A DNA stretch of 44,946 nt from Verrucomicrobiota bacterium (GCA_004293445.1 RDYP01000019.1:1-44946), one strand, 5' to 3'; counted from the stretch's first letter, positions 27,556 through 38,821 are shown. The notes: generated from the letters alone by a model not told the origin. Program-made: numbers and translations.

Positions 27556-28353
27556 ATGAAAATCGCCACCTTTCTGTGCCTTGTTTCGTTCACCATCGGT
27601 TCCGGTCACGCACTGGAGGCACCGCAGGGCGAGCAAGCTCGGCCTGTCAGACCGCGTGACAACGATGGCGCTCCGCCTCCTCCACAGGGTATGCAAGAGC
27701 GGCCGGGTCATCGGCGCATCCTGGATGCGTGGAGACAGGCGGATGCCGATGGCGATGGATTGCTGTCGTTGGACGAGTTCGGTGGGATGGAGCGTCCCCG
27801 GCGTTTGCCGGAAGAGAAGCGGGCGCAGATTTTCAAGCGTTTGGACAAGAATGGCGATGGGCTGATCGGTCCGGCTGAGATGCCTAAGAGGCCTGAAGGC
27901 GGGATGCCGCCGTTGGCGCGGGTGGATGGCAACAAGGATGGGCGAATCGAGTTCGAGGAGTTCTGCCAGCTCGACTACGTGAAACGTCTGCCTGTGGAGA
28001 AGCAGCGCATGATGTTCCAGCGGATGGATCGGGATGGTGACGGACGCCTGACTCCAAGGGATCGCCCCGCGGGTGGTGGCGAGAAGCCTTGGAAGCGCGA
28101 TGGTGAGGGAAGAGGTGGACGAGAGCCTAAAGGGGCCGGGCCGCGTGGGCTTGAATTTTTGCGGCAGCTCGATCGCGACGGTGACGGTGCGCTTGGATTT
28201 GAGGAATTTCGACAAGCTCCCTTTCTCGCTGGAGCGAGTGAGGATGAGCAGGAGGACCGCTTCGAGCAAATGGACCGCAATGGGGACCTGAAGATCGATC
28301 CCGCGGACTTTCCGCCTCCGGGCAGCGTGATGCCGGAGGGCGCTCGCGACTGA
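27556..28353 (+). CDS. Secreted protein with six EF-hand loops
   Basis: A 265-residue protein with a signal peptide (MKIATFLCLVSFTIGSGHAL). Six calcium-binding EF-hand loops are visible at about residues 63-74, 97-108, 124-135, 158-169, 206-217 and 240-251; four have the full DxDGDG or DxNGDG core, while the third (DGNKDG) and sixth (DRNGDL) are slightly off. Pro/Arg/Gly-rich linkers separate the pairs. It is probably a periplasmic or surface calcium-binding protein. It is divergent from metF. Confidence 0.9.
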   Translation: MKIATFLCLVSFTIGSGHALEAPQGEQARPVRPRDNDGAPPPPQGMQERPGHRRILDAWRQADADGDGLLSLDEFGGMERPRRLPEEKRAQIFKRLDKNGDGLIGPAEMPKRPEGGMPPLARVDGNKDGRIEFEEFCQLDYVKRLPVEKQRMMFQRMDRDGDGRLTPRDRPAGGGEKPWKRDGEGRGGREPKGAGPRGLEFLRQLDRDGDGALGFEEFRQAPFLAGASEDEQEDRFEQMDRNGDLKIDPADFPPPGSVMPEGARD

Positions 28354-28366
28354 TCGCGCCGGGTTG

Positions 28367-29047
28367 TTAGAAGTTCACTTCGAACCAAAGACCCGCGAAT
28401 CCTTGGTTCGCCGTGGGTCCGCTGCTGGTAGGAATCGATGTCCCGACGAAGGGTGTGATCGAGACGCTGCGGTTGAAGACGTAGGTCCAACTCAGACGGC
28501 CATAAGCATCGTGCCAGCCGTCGCTTCCATAGTAATCGGCCGTGCAGGAACTCCCGGCGCAGGCGGACAGGAAGGAGGACTCGCCGAGTGGCTTCGACCA
28601 AGCAGCCTCGATACTGCTGTACCATCCACCGTCGCCAGCATCGTAGGCGAACTCTGCGGCAAGGTCCCAGTCGGAGCTCAGGTGCCAGGTCAATCCGGGA
28701 ACGACTTCGAGTCCGTCGCGGAAGATCGCGTTGGTAAAGTCGCGCCCTGTGGTGGCAATGCCTGCGCTCCACGTATCCGTTTCGTAGCGCAGTGCCAGAA
28801 ATCCGGCATTTTCAGAGAACTCGTTTTCGCCGCTGCCGTGGTTGCCGCCGAGGTTGAGAATCCAATGATCGGTGAGAGCGATTTCCGCTTCGGCTTGGAT
28901 ATCGATGAGGTCGTTGCCGAGTTCGAAGCCACGCTGGATGTAGCTGCTGCGGTAGCCTGTCACGACTTCGATCCCCAATGGAATCTCTGCGACGGAATCC
29001 GCGAGGCAGGGAGATACGAGGACAAGAGCGACAAGCTTGGATCTCAT
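28367..29047 (-). CDS. Outer-membrane beta-barrel candidate (Gcw_chp-like)
   Basis: A 226-residue protein with a signal peptide (MRSKLVALVLVSPCLA) and alternating amphipathic strands throughout, ending in Phe (FAGLWFEVNF), as typical barrel proteins do. IEVVTGYRSSYIQRGFELG near the mature N-terminus resembles the Gcw_chp (TorF-like) family of unknown function. Two Cys near SACAGSSCTAD may form a loop disulphide. It precedes no obvious partner. Confidence 0.72.
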   Translation of the reverse strand: MRSKLVALVLVSPCLADSVAEIPLGIEVVTGYRSSYIQRGFELGNDLIDIQAEAEIALTDHWILNLGGNHGSGENEFSENAGFLALRYETDTWSAGIATTGRDFTNAIFRDGLEVVPGLTWHLSSDWDLAAEFAYDAGDGGWYSSIEAAWSKPLGESSFLSACAGSSCTADYYGSDGWHDAYGRLSWTYVFNRSVSITPFVGTSIPTSSGPTANQGFAGLWFEVNF

Positions 29048-29136
29048 GATTCTGAGGATGGTGGGCTTGCTCACGGGCGGCAAGGAAGTCCTGCGTGGCG
29101 GGCGGAGTGCTCCGCCACGGGACGAGGGTGCCGCGT

Positions 29137-31608
29137 TCAGTGTGCGCTGCCTTGGATGTCGGCCTCTGCCAAAGTCGTCTGGAGGATCTCCTTGCGGAGG
29201 CTACCACCCTTGCGCTGGCTCCACCAGAGCACGACTGGTGAGGCGATGAAGACTGATGAATAGGTGCCGACGACCAGACCCACGAGGATCATCGCGGAGA
29301 AATCCTTCAGGGCGGCACCGCCGAAGATCGTCAGAATGACCACCGTGGCGATGGTGGTGAGCGAGGTCAGCAAGGTGCGGGAGAGCGTTGCGTTGATGGC
29401 CTCGTTCATCAGCGTCTTCACATCGCCGTCCTCGCCTTTCAAGGATTCGCGGATGCGGTCGAAAATGACGATGGTGTCGTTAATGGAGTAACCGGCGATC
29501 GTTAGCAGGGCACCGACGTGGATGAGTGAAAGCTCGCCACCGAAGAGAACGATGAGGCCGGCGGAAAGAATGACGTCGTGCAGCAGGGCGATGAAACCGC
29601 CGAGAGCGAAGGAGAATTCGAAGCGCAGCGTGATGTAAATGAGGATGCCGAAAAGTCCGAGGGCGAGGGCGATGCCGGACTGGGTGAGGAAGTCCTTGCC
29701 GAGGGTTGCGGAGACGGCTTCGGTGCTTTGCTGAACCACGAAAGACGCGCGGCCGGTGTCCTTGCCTTCCGCGTCGAGTTCCGGGGTTTGTTTCGCCAAA
29801 ATCGGGAAGCTCTCGCGCAGGTGAGTGACGACTTTCTCGGCATCCGGAGTTGCACAGCGGATCGTCAGCAGTTCGCCGGTGATCGAGGTTTCCTCCTGCA
29901 CGGTGGGCAGTTTCGAGGTCTGGAGTCCGGCGAGGGCCTTTTCGACCTCGGTTTGTGCGAGCTTTTCCTGGCCGAGCTGGAACTGGACGAGAGTGCCGCC
30001 GGTGAAATCGATGCCGAATCCCTTTTCGCCTTTCATCAGGAAGGCGCCCGCGCTTGCCAGCAGCAGGATGCCAGAGACGATGTAAGCGAGCTTGGACTTC
30101 GACAGGAAATCGATGCGGGTGGCCTTGATCAGGTCGAGGAAGCTGAGTTTCCGAAGGAGGTGAAGATCGTTGCTCCAGCGGAAGAGGACGCGGGTGACAA
30201 GGATGGCCGAGAACATCGATGCGATGATCCCGATGGTCAGGGTGATCGCGAAACCCTTGATGCTACCGCTGCCCATCCAGAAGAGAATGACGGCGGTGAT
30301 CAAAGAGGTCAGGTTGGAGTCGAAGATGGCGGTGAAAGCCTTTTCGTAGGACGCGGCGATGGCGCTGTTGAGCGACTTGCCGGCGGCGATTTCCTCGCGG
30401 AGGCGTTCGTAGATCAGGACGTTCGCATCGACGGCCATCCCGATGCTGAGGATCATTCCCGCGATGCCGGGCAGGGTGAAGGTGAAGTTGAACATCGCCA
30501 TGCCGCCGAAGATGATGACAGTGTTCACCATCAGCCCGAAGAGGGCGATGAGGCCGGCGGTGCGGTAGTAAACGAGGACGAAAAAGGCGGTCAGTGAGAG
30601 GCCGACGATGCCTGCCCAGACGCCTTGTTTCACGACGGCGGCTCCGAGGGTGGGCGAGACGACGCGCTTCTCGATGATCTCGAGCGCGTTCTCGAGGGGG
30701 TTCATCATCGCGTTCGAAAGTTCGCGAGCTTCTTTGGCGCTCTCCTGGCCTTCGATGATGAAATTCTTGTGGAGCTTGGCTTGGACGGTCGGAGCGGTGA
30801 TGACCTTGCCGTCGAGAACCACGGCGATGCGGTCAACGCCGAGAGTCAGGTTGCTGGTGAGGTCGAGCATCTTGTCGGCACCGGCGTTGGAAAGGCTGAT
30901 GGAAACGTGGTGGGCACCGCCCATGGATTCCGGCCAAGCCTGTTGGACGTCTTTTCCGGTAAGGGCGACGCGATTGTTGAGGAGAAGGTATTCGGTCCGC
31001 TGGTTGTTTTCGCGGTCCTTGTAGCTGTGCTCATAAACCCGGAAGCCCGGCATGCGGGGCTCGTCCTTGGTGTGGATGCGTTCGGCGAGAGAACGTCCAT
31101 CGGGACCGGGCTGGAAGCCTTCCGGGTTCACCTTGCGGAGTTCGAGGCGTGCAACCTTCTGAAGCAGGGTTTCGATTTCGGCGGAGACCTCGGGGGTCAT
31201 GCCGGGCATTTGGATCAGGATTTTGTCGGTGCCTTGCTCGACCGCCTGCATGTCGATGTTGCCGAACTCGTTGAGTCGCTTTTCGACGGTGTTCTTGGCC
31301 TGACGCACATCTTCAGTACTGAGAGGGATGGGTTGGCCGGTGACGTCATCAATCTTGGGCTTTACCTGTAAGGTGAAAGAGGATCCACCGGCGAGGTCGA
31401 TGCCGGCCTTGATAGCTTTATCACCGCTGAGAGCGAGGGTACAGATCGCGCAGAGGCCGAGGATAAGCAGGGATCCGATGTTACGCTTGCGGCTCTCCAG
31501 GTCGGTCGCGAAGTACCAGAAAAACAAGATCAGGAGGCTGAGGCCGGAGAGGAAAAGGACCATGGGGTCCTTGAGGTAAGCGACCGCGAGTAGCGTGGGC
31601 GGGAACAT
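29137..31608 (-). CDS. secDF: SecDF, fused protein-export membrane protein
   Basis: An 823-residue fusion of SecD and SecF, the RND-type proton-driven partners of SecYEG that pull substrates across the membrane. The SecD part has AGIDLAGGSSFTLQV, a large periplasmic domain and helices with GMAVDANVLIYERLREE. The SecF part begins near residue 490 and has FGIDFTGGTLVQF and TIAGYSINDTIVIFDRIRE. The order tgt-yajC-secDF is a common arrangement; yajC ends 40 bases upstream. Confidence 0.95.
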   Translation of the reverse strand: MFPPTLLAVAYLKDPMVLFLSGLSLLILFFWYFATDLESRKRNIGSLLILGLCAICTLALSGDKAIKAGIDLAGGSSFTLQVKPKIDDVTGQPIPLSTEDVRQAKNTVEKRLNEFGNIDMQAVEQGTDKILIQMPGMTPEVSAEIETLLQKVARLELRKVNPEGFQPGPDGRSLAERIHTKDEPRMPGFRVYEHSYKDRENNQRTEYLLLNNRVALTGKDVQQAWPESMGGAHHVSISLSNAGADKMLDLTSNLTLGVDRIAVVLDGKVITAPTVQAKLHKNFIIEGQESAKEARELSNAMMNPLENALEIIEKRVVSPTLGAAVVKQGVWAGIVGLSLTAFFVLVYYRTAGLIALFGLMVNTVIIFGGMAMFNFTFTLPGIAGMILSIGMAVDANVLIYERLREEIAAGKSLNSAIAASYEKAFTAIFDSNLTSLITAVILFWMGSGSIKGFAITLTIGIIASMFSAILVTRVLFRWSNDLHLLRKLSFLDLIKATRIDFLSKSKLAYIVSGILLLASAGAFLMKGEKGFGIDFTGGTLVQFQLGQEKLAQTEVEKALAGLQTSKLPTVQEETSITGELLTIRCATPDAEKVVTHLRESFPILAKQTPELDAEGKDTGRASFVVQQSTEAVSATLGKDFLTQSGIALALGLFGILIYITLRFEFSFALGGFIALLHDVILSAGLIVLFGGELSLIHVGALLTIAGYSINDTIVIFDRIRESLKGEDGDVKTLMNEAINATLSRTLLTSLTTIATVVILTIFGGAALKDFSAMILVGLVVGTYSSVFIASPVVLWWSQRKGGSLRKEILQTTLAEADIQGSAH

Positions 31609-31648
31609 GGCGAAAAGGGAGACGGGTGGAAGAGTAGAGCGGGTGCGC

Positions 31649-31974
31649 TTACTTGGCGGCGGCCTCTTTTTTGACGACGGTCGCTACGGCGGGCTTGTCG
31701 AATTCGATCAAAGTGGCCTCGGCGACCTTCAGCACGACGGTGCGCTCCTTGACGTGGTGAACGATCGCGTGGATGCCGGCGGTGGTGATCACCTCGTCGC
31801 CTTTCTGGAGTGAGGCGATGCGTTTTTCCAATTCCTTACGCTGCCTTTGTTGCGGGCGGATGAGCAGAAAGTAAAACATCACCACCATCAGGACCATCAT
31901 GACCCATGGCTGCGAGAGCGGGCTTGCGGAGCCGGCGGGCTGTGCTTGGGCGAGGACGGAGAGCAAGGAAGGGG

Positions 31975-31978
<4 letters not shown>
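31649..31978 (-). CDS. yajC: YajC, preprotein translocase accessory subunit
   Basis: A 109-residue protein with one membrane helix (VMMVLMVVMFYFLLIRPQQ) followed by the family signature RPQQRQRKELEKRIASLQKG and GDEVITTAGIHAIVHHV. YajC associates with SecDF. Its ATG overlaps the tgt stop (ATGA), so the two are translationally coupled. Confidence 0.95.
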
Positions 31979-33105
<1,127 letters not shown>

Positions 33106-33251
33106 CGGGGGCGCGGTTTAAGGCGGAATCGGCGCGTGGGCAATGGATAAGGCGGGAATTGCAGTGTCGTCGCTTTGGGAAGAGGGCCTGTTTGAAAGCG
33201 GGCGAAAGGCTCGATTGCAAGGTGTGTGGCTTGTTGGTAGGGTTGCGCCCG

Positions 33252-34106
33252 ATGAAGTTGATTCGGTACGGCGAGGCGGGGCGCGAGCAGCCCGGGGTGA
33301 TTTTGGAATGTGGCCGGCGGATCGACGCCAGTGGGCAGTTTGCCGATTACGACGAGGCGTTTTTCGCGATGGGTGGCATGGAGTCCCTGCGGCAGTGGAT
33401 GGACGAGGGCTGTCCGGGTGGGGTGGAGATTCCGGCGGAAGTGCGGCTTGGCGCTCCGGTCGGCAGGCCGTCGAAGATCGTTTGCGTGGGCAAGAACTAC
33501 CTCGACCACGCCTTGGAGTTTGGCGAGGGCTTGCCGAGCGAGCCGGTGCTGTTTCTGAAGGCGAGCACGAGTTGGAGCGGTCCATTCGACGACGTGGTCA
33601 ATCCGGTCGGCGCGACCCAGTTGGACTACGAAGTGGAGTTGGCGATCGTGATCGGCCGGACTGCGAGGGCGGTTGAGGAAGAAGTCTCAATGGAACATGT
33701 CGCGGGTTATTCGGTCTTTTGTGATTACTCCGAGCGTGCCTTTCAGAAGGAAATGGGTGGTCAGTGGACGAAAGGGAAGAGCTGCGACAGCTTCGGTCCG
33801 ATGGGGCCTTGCTTGGTTCCCGCGGCGGCGGTGCCGGAGCCTCAGGCATTGCGGCTGTGGACGAAGGTGAATGGCGAGCTGCGCCAGAACGGCTGGACGG
33901 GCGACATGCTTTTCAGCGTCCGGCATCTGGTGAGCTACATCAGTCGTTTCATGACCTTGTTGCCCGGCGATGTGATTGCGACGGGTACGCCCGGCGGGGT
34001 GGGGATGGGCATGCAGCCACCGCGCTACCTTGTGCCTGGCGATGGCGTGGAATTGGGCATCGAAGGACTAGGGGAGATGCGGCAGCGGGTGGTCGCCGCG
34101 ATCTGA
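33252..34106 (+). CDS. Fumarylacetoacetate hydrolase-family protein
   Basis: A 284-residue protein. The FAH core is clear: CVGKNYLDHALEFG, LDYEVELAIVIGR (metal-binding ExE), GYSVFCDYSER, KSCDSFGPMGPCLV and IATGTPGGVGMG. The family cleaves or decarboxylates 2-keto acids and acylpyruvates with a divalent metal; the substrate cannot be inferred here. ATG 33252 gives the conserved N-terminus MKLIRYG. It is divergent from tgt and lies 86 bases before purH. Confidence 0.88.
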   Translation: MKLIRYGEAGREQPGVILECGRRIDASGQFADYDEAFFAMGGMESLRQWMDEGCPGGVEIPAEVRLGAPVGRPSKIVCVGKNYLDHALEFGEGLPSEPVLFLKASTSWSGPFDDVVNPVGATQLDYEVELAIVIGRTARAVEEEVSMEHVAGYSVFCDYSERAFQKEMGGQWTKGKSCDSFGPMGPCLVPAAAVPEPQALRLWTKVNGELRQNGWTGDMLFSVRHLVSYISRFMTLLPGDVIATGTPGGVGMGMQPPRYLVPGDGVELGIEGLGEMRQRVVAAI

Positions 34107-34192
34107 GGCATTCACTCCGCGCTTGCCCCGGACCGGAACGGGGGGTACCCGGGACGGGTCTTCCGTTTCCCCGAATCAATCCTCCTATCCCG

Positions 34193-35734
34193 ATGTCTAT
34201 CCAGCGCGCTCTTCTTTCCGTTTCTGACAAGACCGGCCTCGCCGACTTCGCCCAACAGCTGCACGAAGCGGGTGTCGAGCTGCTCTCGACAGGTGGCACG
34301 GCCAAGGCGCTGCGCGATGCGGGGCTGCCGGTGATGGATGTTTCGGAGTTCACCGGCGCACCGGAATTGTTCGAGGGTCGGGTGAAAACCCTTCACCCGA
34401 AGGTTCACGGAGGCCTGCTGCACAAGCGCGACGACAAGGAGCATCTCGCCCAGGCAAAAGAGCATGGCATTCCACCGATCGATCTGGTGGTGGTGAATCT
34501 CTATCCGTTCGAAGAAACCGTCGCGAAGGACGGTGTGACGCTGGAGGATGCGATCGAAAATATCGATATCGGAGGCCCCTCGATGCTGCGGAGCGCGGCG
34601 AAGAATTACTCCAGCGTGACCGTGGTCACCGATCCCGCCGATTACGTGCGGGTCATCGCGGAAATGAAGGAGCACGGCGGGAACACGACCCTTGGTTTCC
34701 GCGAGCAGCTTGCGGTGAAGGTATTCCTCCGCACCTCGCAGTATGATGCGGCGATTTCGAATTTCCTCGGCCAGTGCAAGCAGGGGACACGTTGCAATTT
34801 CACTGTCAGTCTGCCGCTGGACATGGAACTGCGCTATGGGGACAACCCTCACCAGAAGGCCGCTTTGTTCGGTGACTTCCGCAGTTGCTTCTCGCAGCTC
34901 CAAGGCAAGGAGCTGAGCTACACCAACATCCTCGACATCGAAGCGGCTGCCGACCTGATTCTTGACTTCGTTCGTCCTACCATCGGCATTCTGAAACACA
35001 CCAATCCCTGCGGCGTGGGTCAGGACGACGAGGATCTGCGGATCGCCTGGCAAAAGGCGTTCGAGACCGATCGTCAGGCTCCGTTTGGCGGCGTGATCGT
35101 TTGCAATCGCCCCCTCACCGAAGGGGTCGCACGGATCATCTCCGAGATTTTCACCGATGTCATCATCGCCCCCGATTACGAGCCGGAGGCGCGTGCGGTG
35201 CTGCAGAAGAAAAAGAATCTGCGGATCATGAAGATCAACGAAGCCTACCTGACCGCGAAAAAGGCGCCGGTGGTGCGTTCCTGCCCGGGTGGTTTGATGG
35301 TGATGGATCGCGACCACACGGCTCTGGGCCTCGAAGATCTCGAGAGCAAAGTGGTGACCAAGCGCCCGCCGACCGGTGAAGAAATGCGCGCGATGCGCTT
35401 CGCCTGGCGGATCGTGAAGCACGTGAAGTCGAACGCCATCGTCTATGCCAAGTCCGACCGCACGCTCGGCATCGGCGCGGGTCAGATGAGTCGGGTCGAC
35501 AGCTCGCGGATTGCCGTTTGGAAAGCGAAAGAAGCGGGCTTGGAGCTCAAGGGGTCGGTCATTGCCTCTGACGCGATGTTCCCCTTCGCCGATGGCTTGC
35601 AAGCGGCGATCGAGGCCGGGGCAACGGCCTGCATCCAGCCCGGTGGCTCGATGCGCGATCAGGAGGTCATCGATGCCGCCGACGCGGCAGGCTTGGCGAT
35701 GATCTTCACCGGTCACCGTCATTTCAGGCACTGA
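34193..35734 (+). CDS. purH: PurH, bifunctional AICAR transformylase / IMP cyclohydrolase
   Basis: A 513-residue bifunctional enzyme of the last two steps of IMP synthesis. The N-terminal MGS-like cyclohydrolase has [28 protein letters not shown] and NLYPFEETV. The transformylase has [36 protein letters not shown] and [14 protein letters not shown] 34193 lacks a good Shine-Dalgarno sequence (CCTCCTATCCCG precedes it). It uses 10-formyl-THF, another folate one-carbon link with the gcv and metF genes. Confidence 0.97.
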   Translation: MSIQRALLSVSDKTGLADFAQQLHEAGVELLSTGGTAKALRDAGLPVMDVSEFTGAPELFEGRVKTLHPKVHGGLLHKRDDKEHLAQAKEHGIPPIDLVVVNLYPFEETVAKDGVTLEDAIENIDIGGPSMLRSAAKNYSSVTVVTDPADYVRVIAEMKEHGGNTTLGFREQLAVKVFLRTSQYDAAISNFLGQCKQGTRCNFTVSLPLDMELRYGDNPHQKAALFGDFRSCFSQLQGKELSYTNILDIEAAADLILDFVRPTIGILKHTNPCGVGQDDEDLRIAWQKAFETDRQAPFGGVIVCNRPLTEGVARIISEIFTDVIIAPDYEPEARAVLQKKKNLRIMKINEAYLTAKKAPVVRSCPGGLMVMDRDHTALGLEDLESKVVTKRPPTGEEMRAMRFAWRIVKHVKSNAIVYAKSDRTLGIGAGQMSRVDSSRIAVWKAKEAGLELKGSVIASDAMFPFADGLQAAIEAGATACIQPGGSMRDQEVIDAADAAGLAMIFTGHRHFRH

Positions 35735-35786
35735 AGCGCGGGCGGGTGTGCCCGTTCGCTGGGTAGGTTTTTCCCTCCGCTGTCCG

Positions 35787-36245
35787 ATGCCCAGCGCGAC
35801 TATCCACGAATCCATGCCTCGCCGGGCGGCGGTGGTGTTTGACCTCCTTCACGATTACGCGCGGAGGATGGAGTGGGACACCTTGTTGAGGGAGGCTCGC
35901 CTGACCCGGGGTTACGCCCAGGCGGCCAAAGGGGCGACCTCTCTGTGCGTCGGTAAAGCGCTGTTCGGATGGGTGGGCATCGAGACCCGATATCTTGTTT
36001 TTTCGCCCGGTCGGGTGGCGGCGGTGGAGATGATCGGTCGCGCACCTTTCTTCGAGCGCTTCGCCGCGAGCATTCGCCACGAGGACGAGGAGGAAGGTGG
36101 AGGATCGCTCCTGACCTACAAGCTTGCCTTCACGGCCCGGCCTGCCTGTTTGCGGTGGCTGCTGGAGCCGATGATGTTGGTTTTCCTGCGCCACGAAACG
36201 CGCAAACGGCTGCGTTCGCTATCGGAATTTTTACGCAAAGACTGA
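35787..36245 (+). CDS. SRPBCC-like (START fold) small protein
   Basis: A 152-residue soluble protein. The layout (MPRRAAVVFDLLHDYARRMEWDTLL, a helix-rich middle, then SLLTYKLAFTARPACLRWLLEPMML and FLRHETRKRLRSLSEFLRK) fits the SRPBCC/polyketide-cyclase-like fold, which binds hydrophobic ligands. Function is unknown. It follows purH by about 50 bases and converges on rsuA. Confidence 0.68.
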   Translation: MPSATIHESMPRRAAVVFDLLHDYARRMEWDTLLREARLTRGYAQAAKGATSLCVGKALFGWVGIETRYLVFSPGRVAAVEMIGRAPFFERFAASIRHEDEEEGGGSLLTYKLAFTARPACLRWLLEPMMLVFLRHETRKRLRSLSEFLRKD

Positions 36246-36264
36246 GAGCCCCGCGTCGCGGTGC

Positions 36265-36966
36265 TCAGAGGGTGGCGTGGCCGCTCATTTCGGATGGCGT
36301 CAGCGCTCGCCATTCTCCCGGCGCGAGGTCGGCGGGTAGGGTGATGGAGCCGATGCGTTCGCGATGCAATTTCACGACTCGGTTTCCGATCCGGTGGAAC
36401 ATTCGCTTGATTTGGTGGTAGCGGCCTTCGACGAGGGTCAGCCGCGCTTGGCGATCGCTGAGCAGTTCGAGTTCGGCCGGGCGGGTGACGATGTCCTCGG
36501 TGGCAAAGTGGAAACCGGCCCTGAACTTCGCCGCGGCATGGGCCGGGATGGGAGCCACTGTTTCGACGAGATACACTTTCGGCACTTTGGTGGCCGGGTT
36601 CATGAGGGGCTTCGACCATCGGCCGTCGTTGGTCAGAAGGATCAGTCCGCTGGTAGAGCGGTCGAGGCGGCCGACGAGGTGGAGGGAATGGCGGTCGGGA
36701 TCGGTGATGAGGTCGATCACTGTCAGGTGCTCTGCATCGCGGGTGGCGCTCACCACTCCGAGGGGCTTGTTCAGCATGAGGTAGAGCTTGCGGCTTGATG
36801 ATTGGATCAGGTCGGCATCGAGCTCGACAGCGGCGAAGCGGTCGATTTCCTGATCGAAGCGTCTCGCCACTTCGCCATCCACGCGGACCCGGCCGGCGAG
36901 GATCAGTGAACGGGCTTGCGAGCGCCCGATCGAGTCGTGCTTGGCGAGGAGGCGGTCGAGCTTCAC
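36265..36966 (-). CDS. rsuA: RsuA-type 16S rRNA pseudouridine synthase
   Basis: A 233-residue protein of the RsuA/RluB/E/F family. The S4 RNA-binding domain (MKLDRLLAKHDSIGRSQARS, RVRVDGEV) is followed by the catalytic domain with LMLNKPLGVVSATRD and GRLDRSTSGLILLTND, whose Asp is the catalytic residue. VEGRYHQIKRMFHRIGNRVVKLHR is the C-terminal signature. RsuA itself makes pseudouridine 516 in 16S rRNA; assignment within the family is likely but not certain. Confidence 0.88.
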   Translation of the reverse strand: MKLDRLLAKHDSIGRSQARSLILAGRVRVDGEVARRFDQEIDRFAAVELDADLIQSSSRKLYLMLNKPLGVVSATRDAEHLTVIDLITDPDRHSLHLVGRLDRSTSGLILLTNDGRWSKPLMNPATKVPKVYLVETVAPIPAHAAAKFRAGFHFATEDIVTRPAELELLSDRQARLTLVEGRYHQIKRMFHRIGNRVVKLHRERIGSITLPADLAPGEWRALTPSEMSGHATL

Positions 36967-37038
36967 CGCGGAGATTCCATCGACGTGGGCGCGAGCATGC
37001 GAGAGCGAAGGTGGCTTTTTTCGCTCTGTGGCGGAGCT

Positions 37039-37500
37039 TCAGTGCTGCGGAATGAAGCGAGATTCGAGTTCTTCGAGGCTTTGTCGGGTGAGGTCTCCGG
37101 ATTCTGCATGGCACAGATGGGCGCGGGTCGCAGGAGCGAGTGCGCGTTGCAGGGCAGCGAGGATGCTTTGGGGTGCCACCAGTCGCCAAGGCTCCTGAGG
37201 GCGAGCAGCGATTCGTCGATCGATCTCGGCGGCTACCGCCTCCAGCGCGTCATTTTCAAGCTCAGCCTTGAGATGATGTTCCTCGCCGTAGGACATGCCG
37301 GCGAGCCGGTCGATCGGGCCGCTCTGGGGGAAGCGGCCGGCGTGGTCGGTGACGACTTGGTGAATGCTATGCGGCCTCAGTTCGGCGCTGCCTTCGGGGG
37401 TGTCATGGAGGTGAGCCTTTTGCTGGGGATCATCGCCAGCTGGTTGGTAACGGAGGCTGCGCACACGGCCGAGATCGGCGAGGATGATGAGGTTTTCCAT
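37039..37500 (-). CDS. Host-attachment-protein family (PF10116-like)
   Basis: A 153-residue protein beginning MENLIILADLGRVRSLRYQ, with a C-terminal block EPWRLVAPQSILAALQRAL and GDLTRQSLEELESRF. Both are typical of the family named after a plant-attachment protein, whose biochemical role is unclear; the fold resembles eRF1/baeRF proteins. ATG 37500 begins the conserved N-terminus. It lies about 70 bases upstream of rsuA on the same strand. Confidence 0.75.
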   Translation of the reverse strand: MENLIILADLGRVRSLRYQPAGDDPQQKAHLHDTPEGSAELRPHSIHQVVTDHAGRFPQSGPIDRLAGMSYGEEHHLKAELENDALEAVAAEIDRRIAARPQEPWRLVAPQSILAALQRALAPATRAHLCHAESGDLTRQSLEELESRFIPQH

Positions 37501-37633
37501 GAGGTTAGGGGGTAATACACAAAGAAGATCGGAGGGTTTGCAGCGCTTGCAAGTGATGAAATCGATGGCCGTGGGCGACCCTCGGGGGTAGGGGCACCGA
37601 GTGGTGAAATTTCGGGTTTCCGAGTTCCGGAGG

Positions 37634-38821
37634 ATGGGCTTGTATCGATTCGATTTGATGCCGCTCCTTCCTTCCCTCGCGCAGCCGATCTGGTTCCTGC
37701 CGGCCTTTTTGTTAGGGGCCTGCATCGGGTCCTTTCTCAACGTGGTCATTCATCGCGTGCCATTGGGGCTGTCGGTGAACGAGCCGAAGCGATCGTTTTG
37801 TCCGAAGTGCAAGTCGGCGATCCCGATGCGCCTGAATGTCCCCTTGCTGAGTTGGTTGTGGCTGAGGGGGAAGTGCGCGAACTGTAGGGCTCCGATTGCG
37901 TTCCGCTACTTCGCGGTGGAGCTGCTGACGGCGCTGCTTTTCACCGCGATTTGGGGGTTCTTGCGGGAGTCGCTCGGGCGCGGTGCTGGCGTAGAAGTGG
38001 AGTGGTTCGCTTTGCTGCCGCTGTGGATCATGGCGGCTTTGTTCGTGGCGATCGCGTTCATCGATGCGGAGCACATGATCATCCCGAACGGGCTTACTAC
38101 GGCCGCGGTAATCGCCGGGGTGGCGGGAGCTGCCTTGTGGCCGCGATTGCCGGACTTGGCAGGATGGTCGGGCGATGCATTGCGGCCCGTGGACGGGCTA
38201 AAGCAGTCCTTGCTCGGCTGGACCATCGGCTTTTGCGGGCTGTGGTCGGTGGTGCTTTTCGGCAAGCTGGCTTTTGGCAAGAAGACCATGGATTTTCCGT
38301 CTGCGGTTGACTGGCGCTTGGTCGAACCCGAGGGGGGTGAGGAGCCGATCTGGTTCGAGATGAATGGTGAGCGGACGGGGTGGTGGGACATTTTTTTCCG
38401 CAAGAGCGACCGGTTGGTGATCGAGGCCGAGACCCTGTGCGTGAACGGTCGCGAGGTGGATGCTGGCATTGTGACGATCCGAGAGACCTACGTGGAGCTT
38501 CCTGATGGGACGAAGTTAGGGATCGAGGATCTGAAGTCGCTGGACGGAAAGGCGCGCCACGCTGTGATCCCGCGCGAGGCGATGGGCATGGGCGACGTGC
38601 ATTTGATGGGCGCGATCGGTGCCTTTTTCGGGTGGACGGGGGTGTTTTTCAGTCTCTTTGCAGCTTCGATTTATGCCATCGCGGCAGCGGTCCTAGGGAG
38701 AATCGGGTTCGGCATGCGCCTGCCCTTCGGGCCCTTTTTGATTCTTGGCGCGCTGAGCTGGATGTTTGGCGGATGGAAGATTGCGAGTTGGTATTTCGAT
38801 CTTCTAACAGGTGCCTTTTGA
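37634..38821 (+). CDS. Prepilin peptidase (type 4) with inserted soluble domain
   Basis: A 395-residue A24-family aspartic protease that cleaves and may N-methylate type IV pilin or pseudopilin leaders. The N-terminal methylation part has LGACIGSFLNVVIHRVP and two zinc pairs, C56-C59 and C81-C84. The catalytic Asp are D144 in AFIDAEHMI and D321 in GMGDVHL. Between them residues about 217-313 form a soluble insertion (DFPSAVDWRLVEPEGGEEP, then LVIEAETLCVNGREVDAG, VELPDGTKLG). GGAGG-like purines directly abut ATG 37634; ATG 37658 is an alternative. The 3' end overlaps the next, convergent gene by 18 bases. Confidence 0.92.
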   Translation: MGLYRFDLMPLLPSLAQPIWFLPAFLLGACIGSFLNVVIHRVPLGLSVNEPKRSFCPKCKSAIPMRLNVPLLSWLWLRGKCANCRAPIAFRYFAVELLTALLFTAIWGFLRESLGRGAGVEVEWFALLPLWIMAALFVAIAFIDAEHMIIPNGLTTAAVIAGVAGAALWPRLPDLAGWSGDALRPVDGLKQSLLGWTIGFCGLWSVVLFGKLAFGKKTMDFPSAVDWRLVEPEGGEEPIWFEMNGERTGWWDIFFRKSDRLVIEAETLCVNGREVDAGIVTIRETYVELPDGTKLGIEDLKSLDGKARHAVIPREAMGMGDVHLMGAIGAFFGWTGVFFSLFAASIYAIAAAVLGRIGFGMRLPFGPFLILGALSWMFGGWKIASWYFDLLTGAF

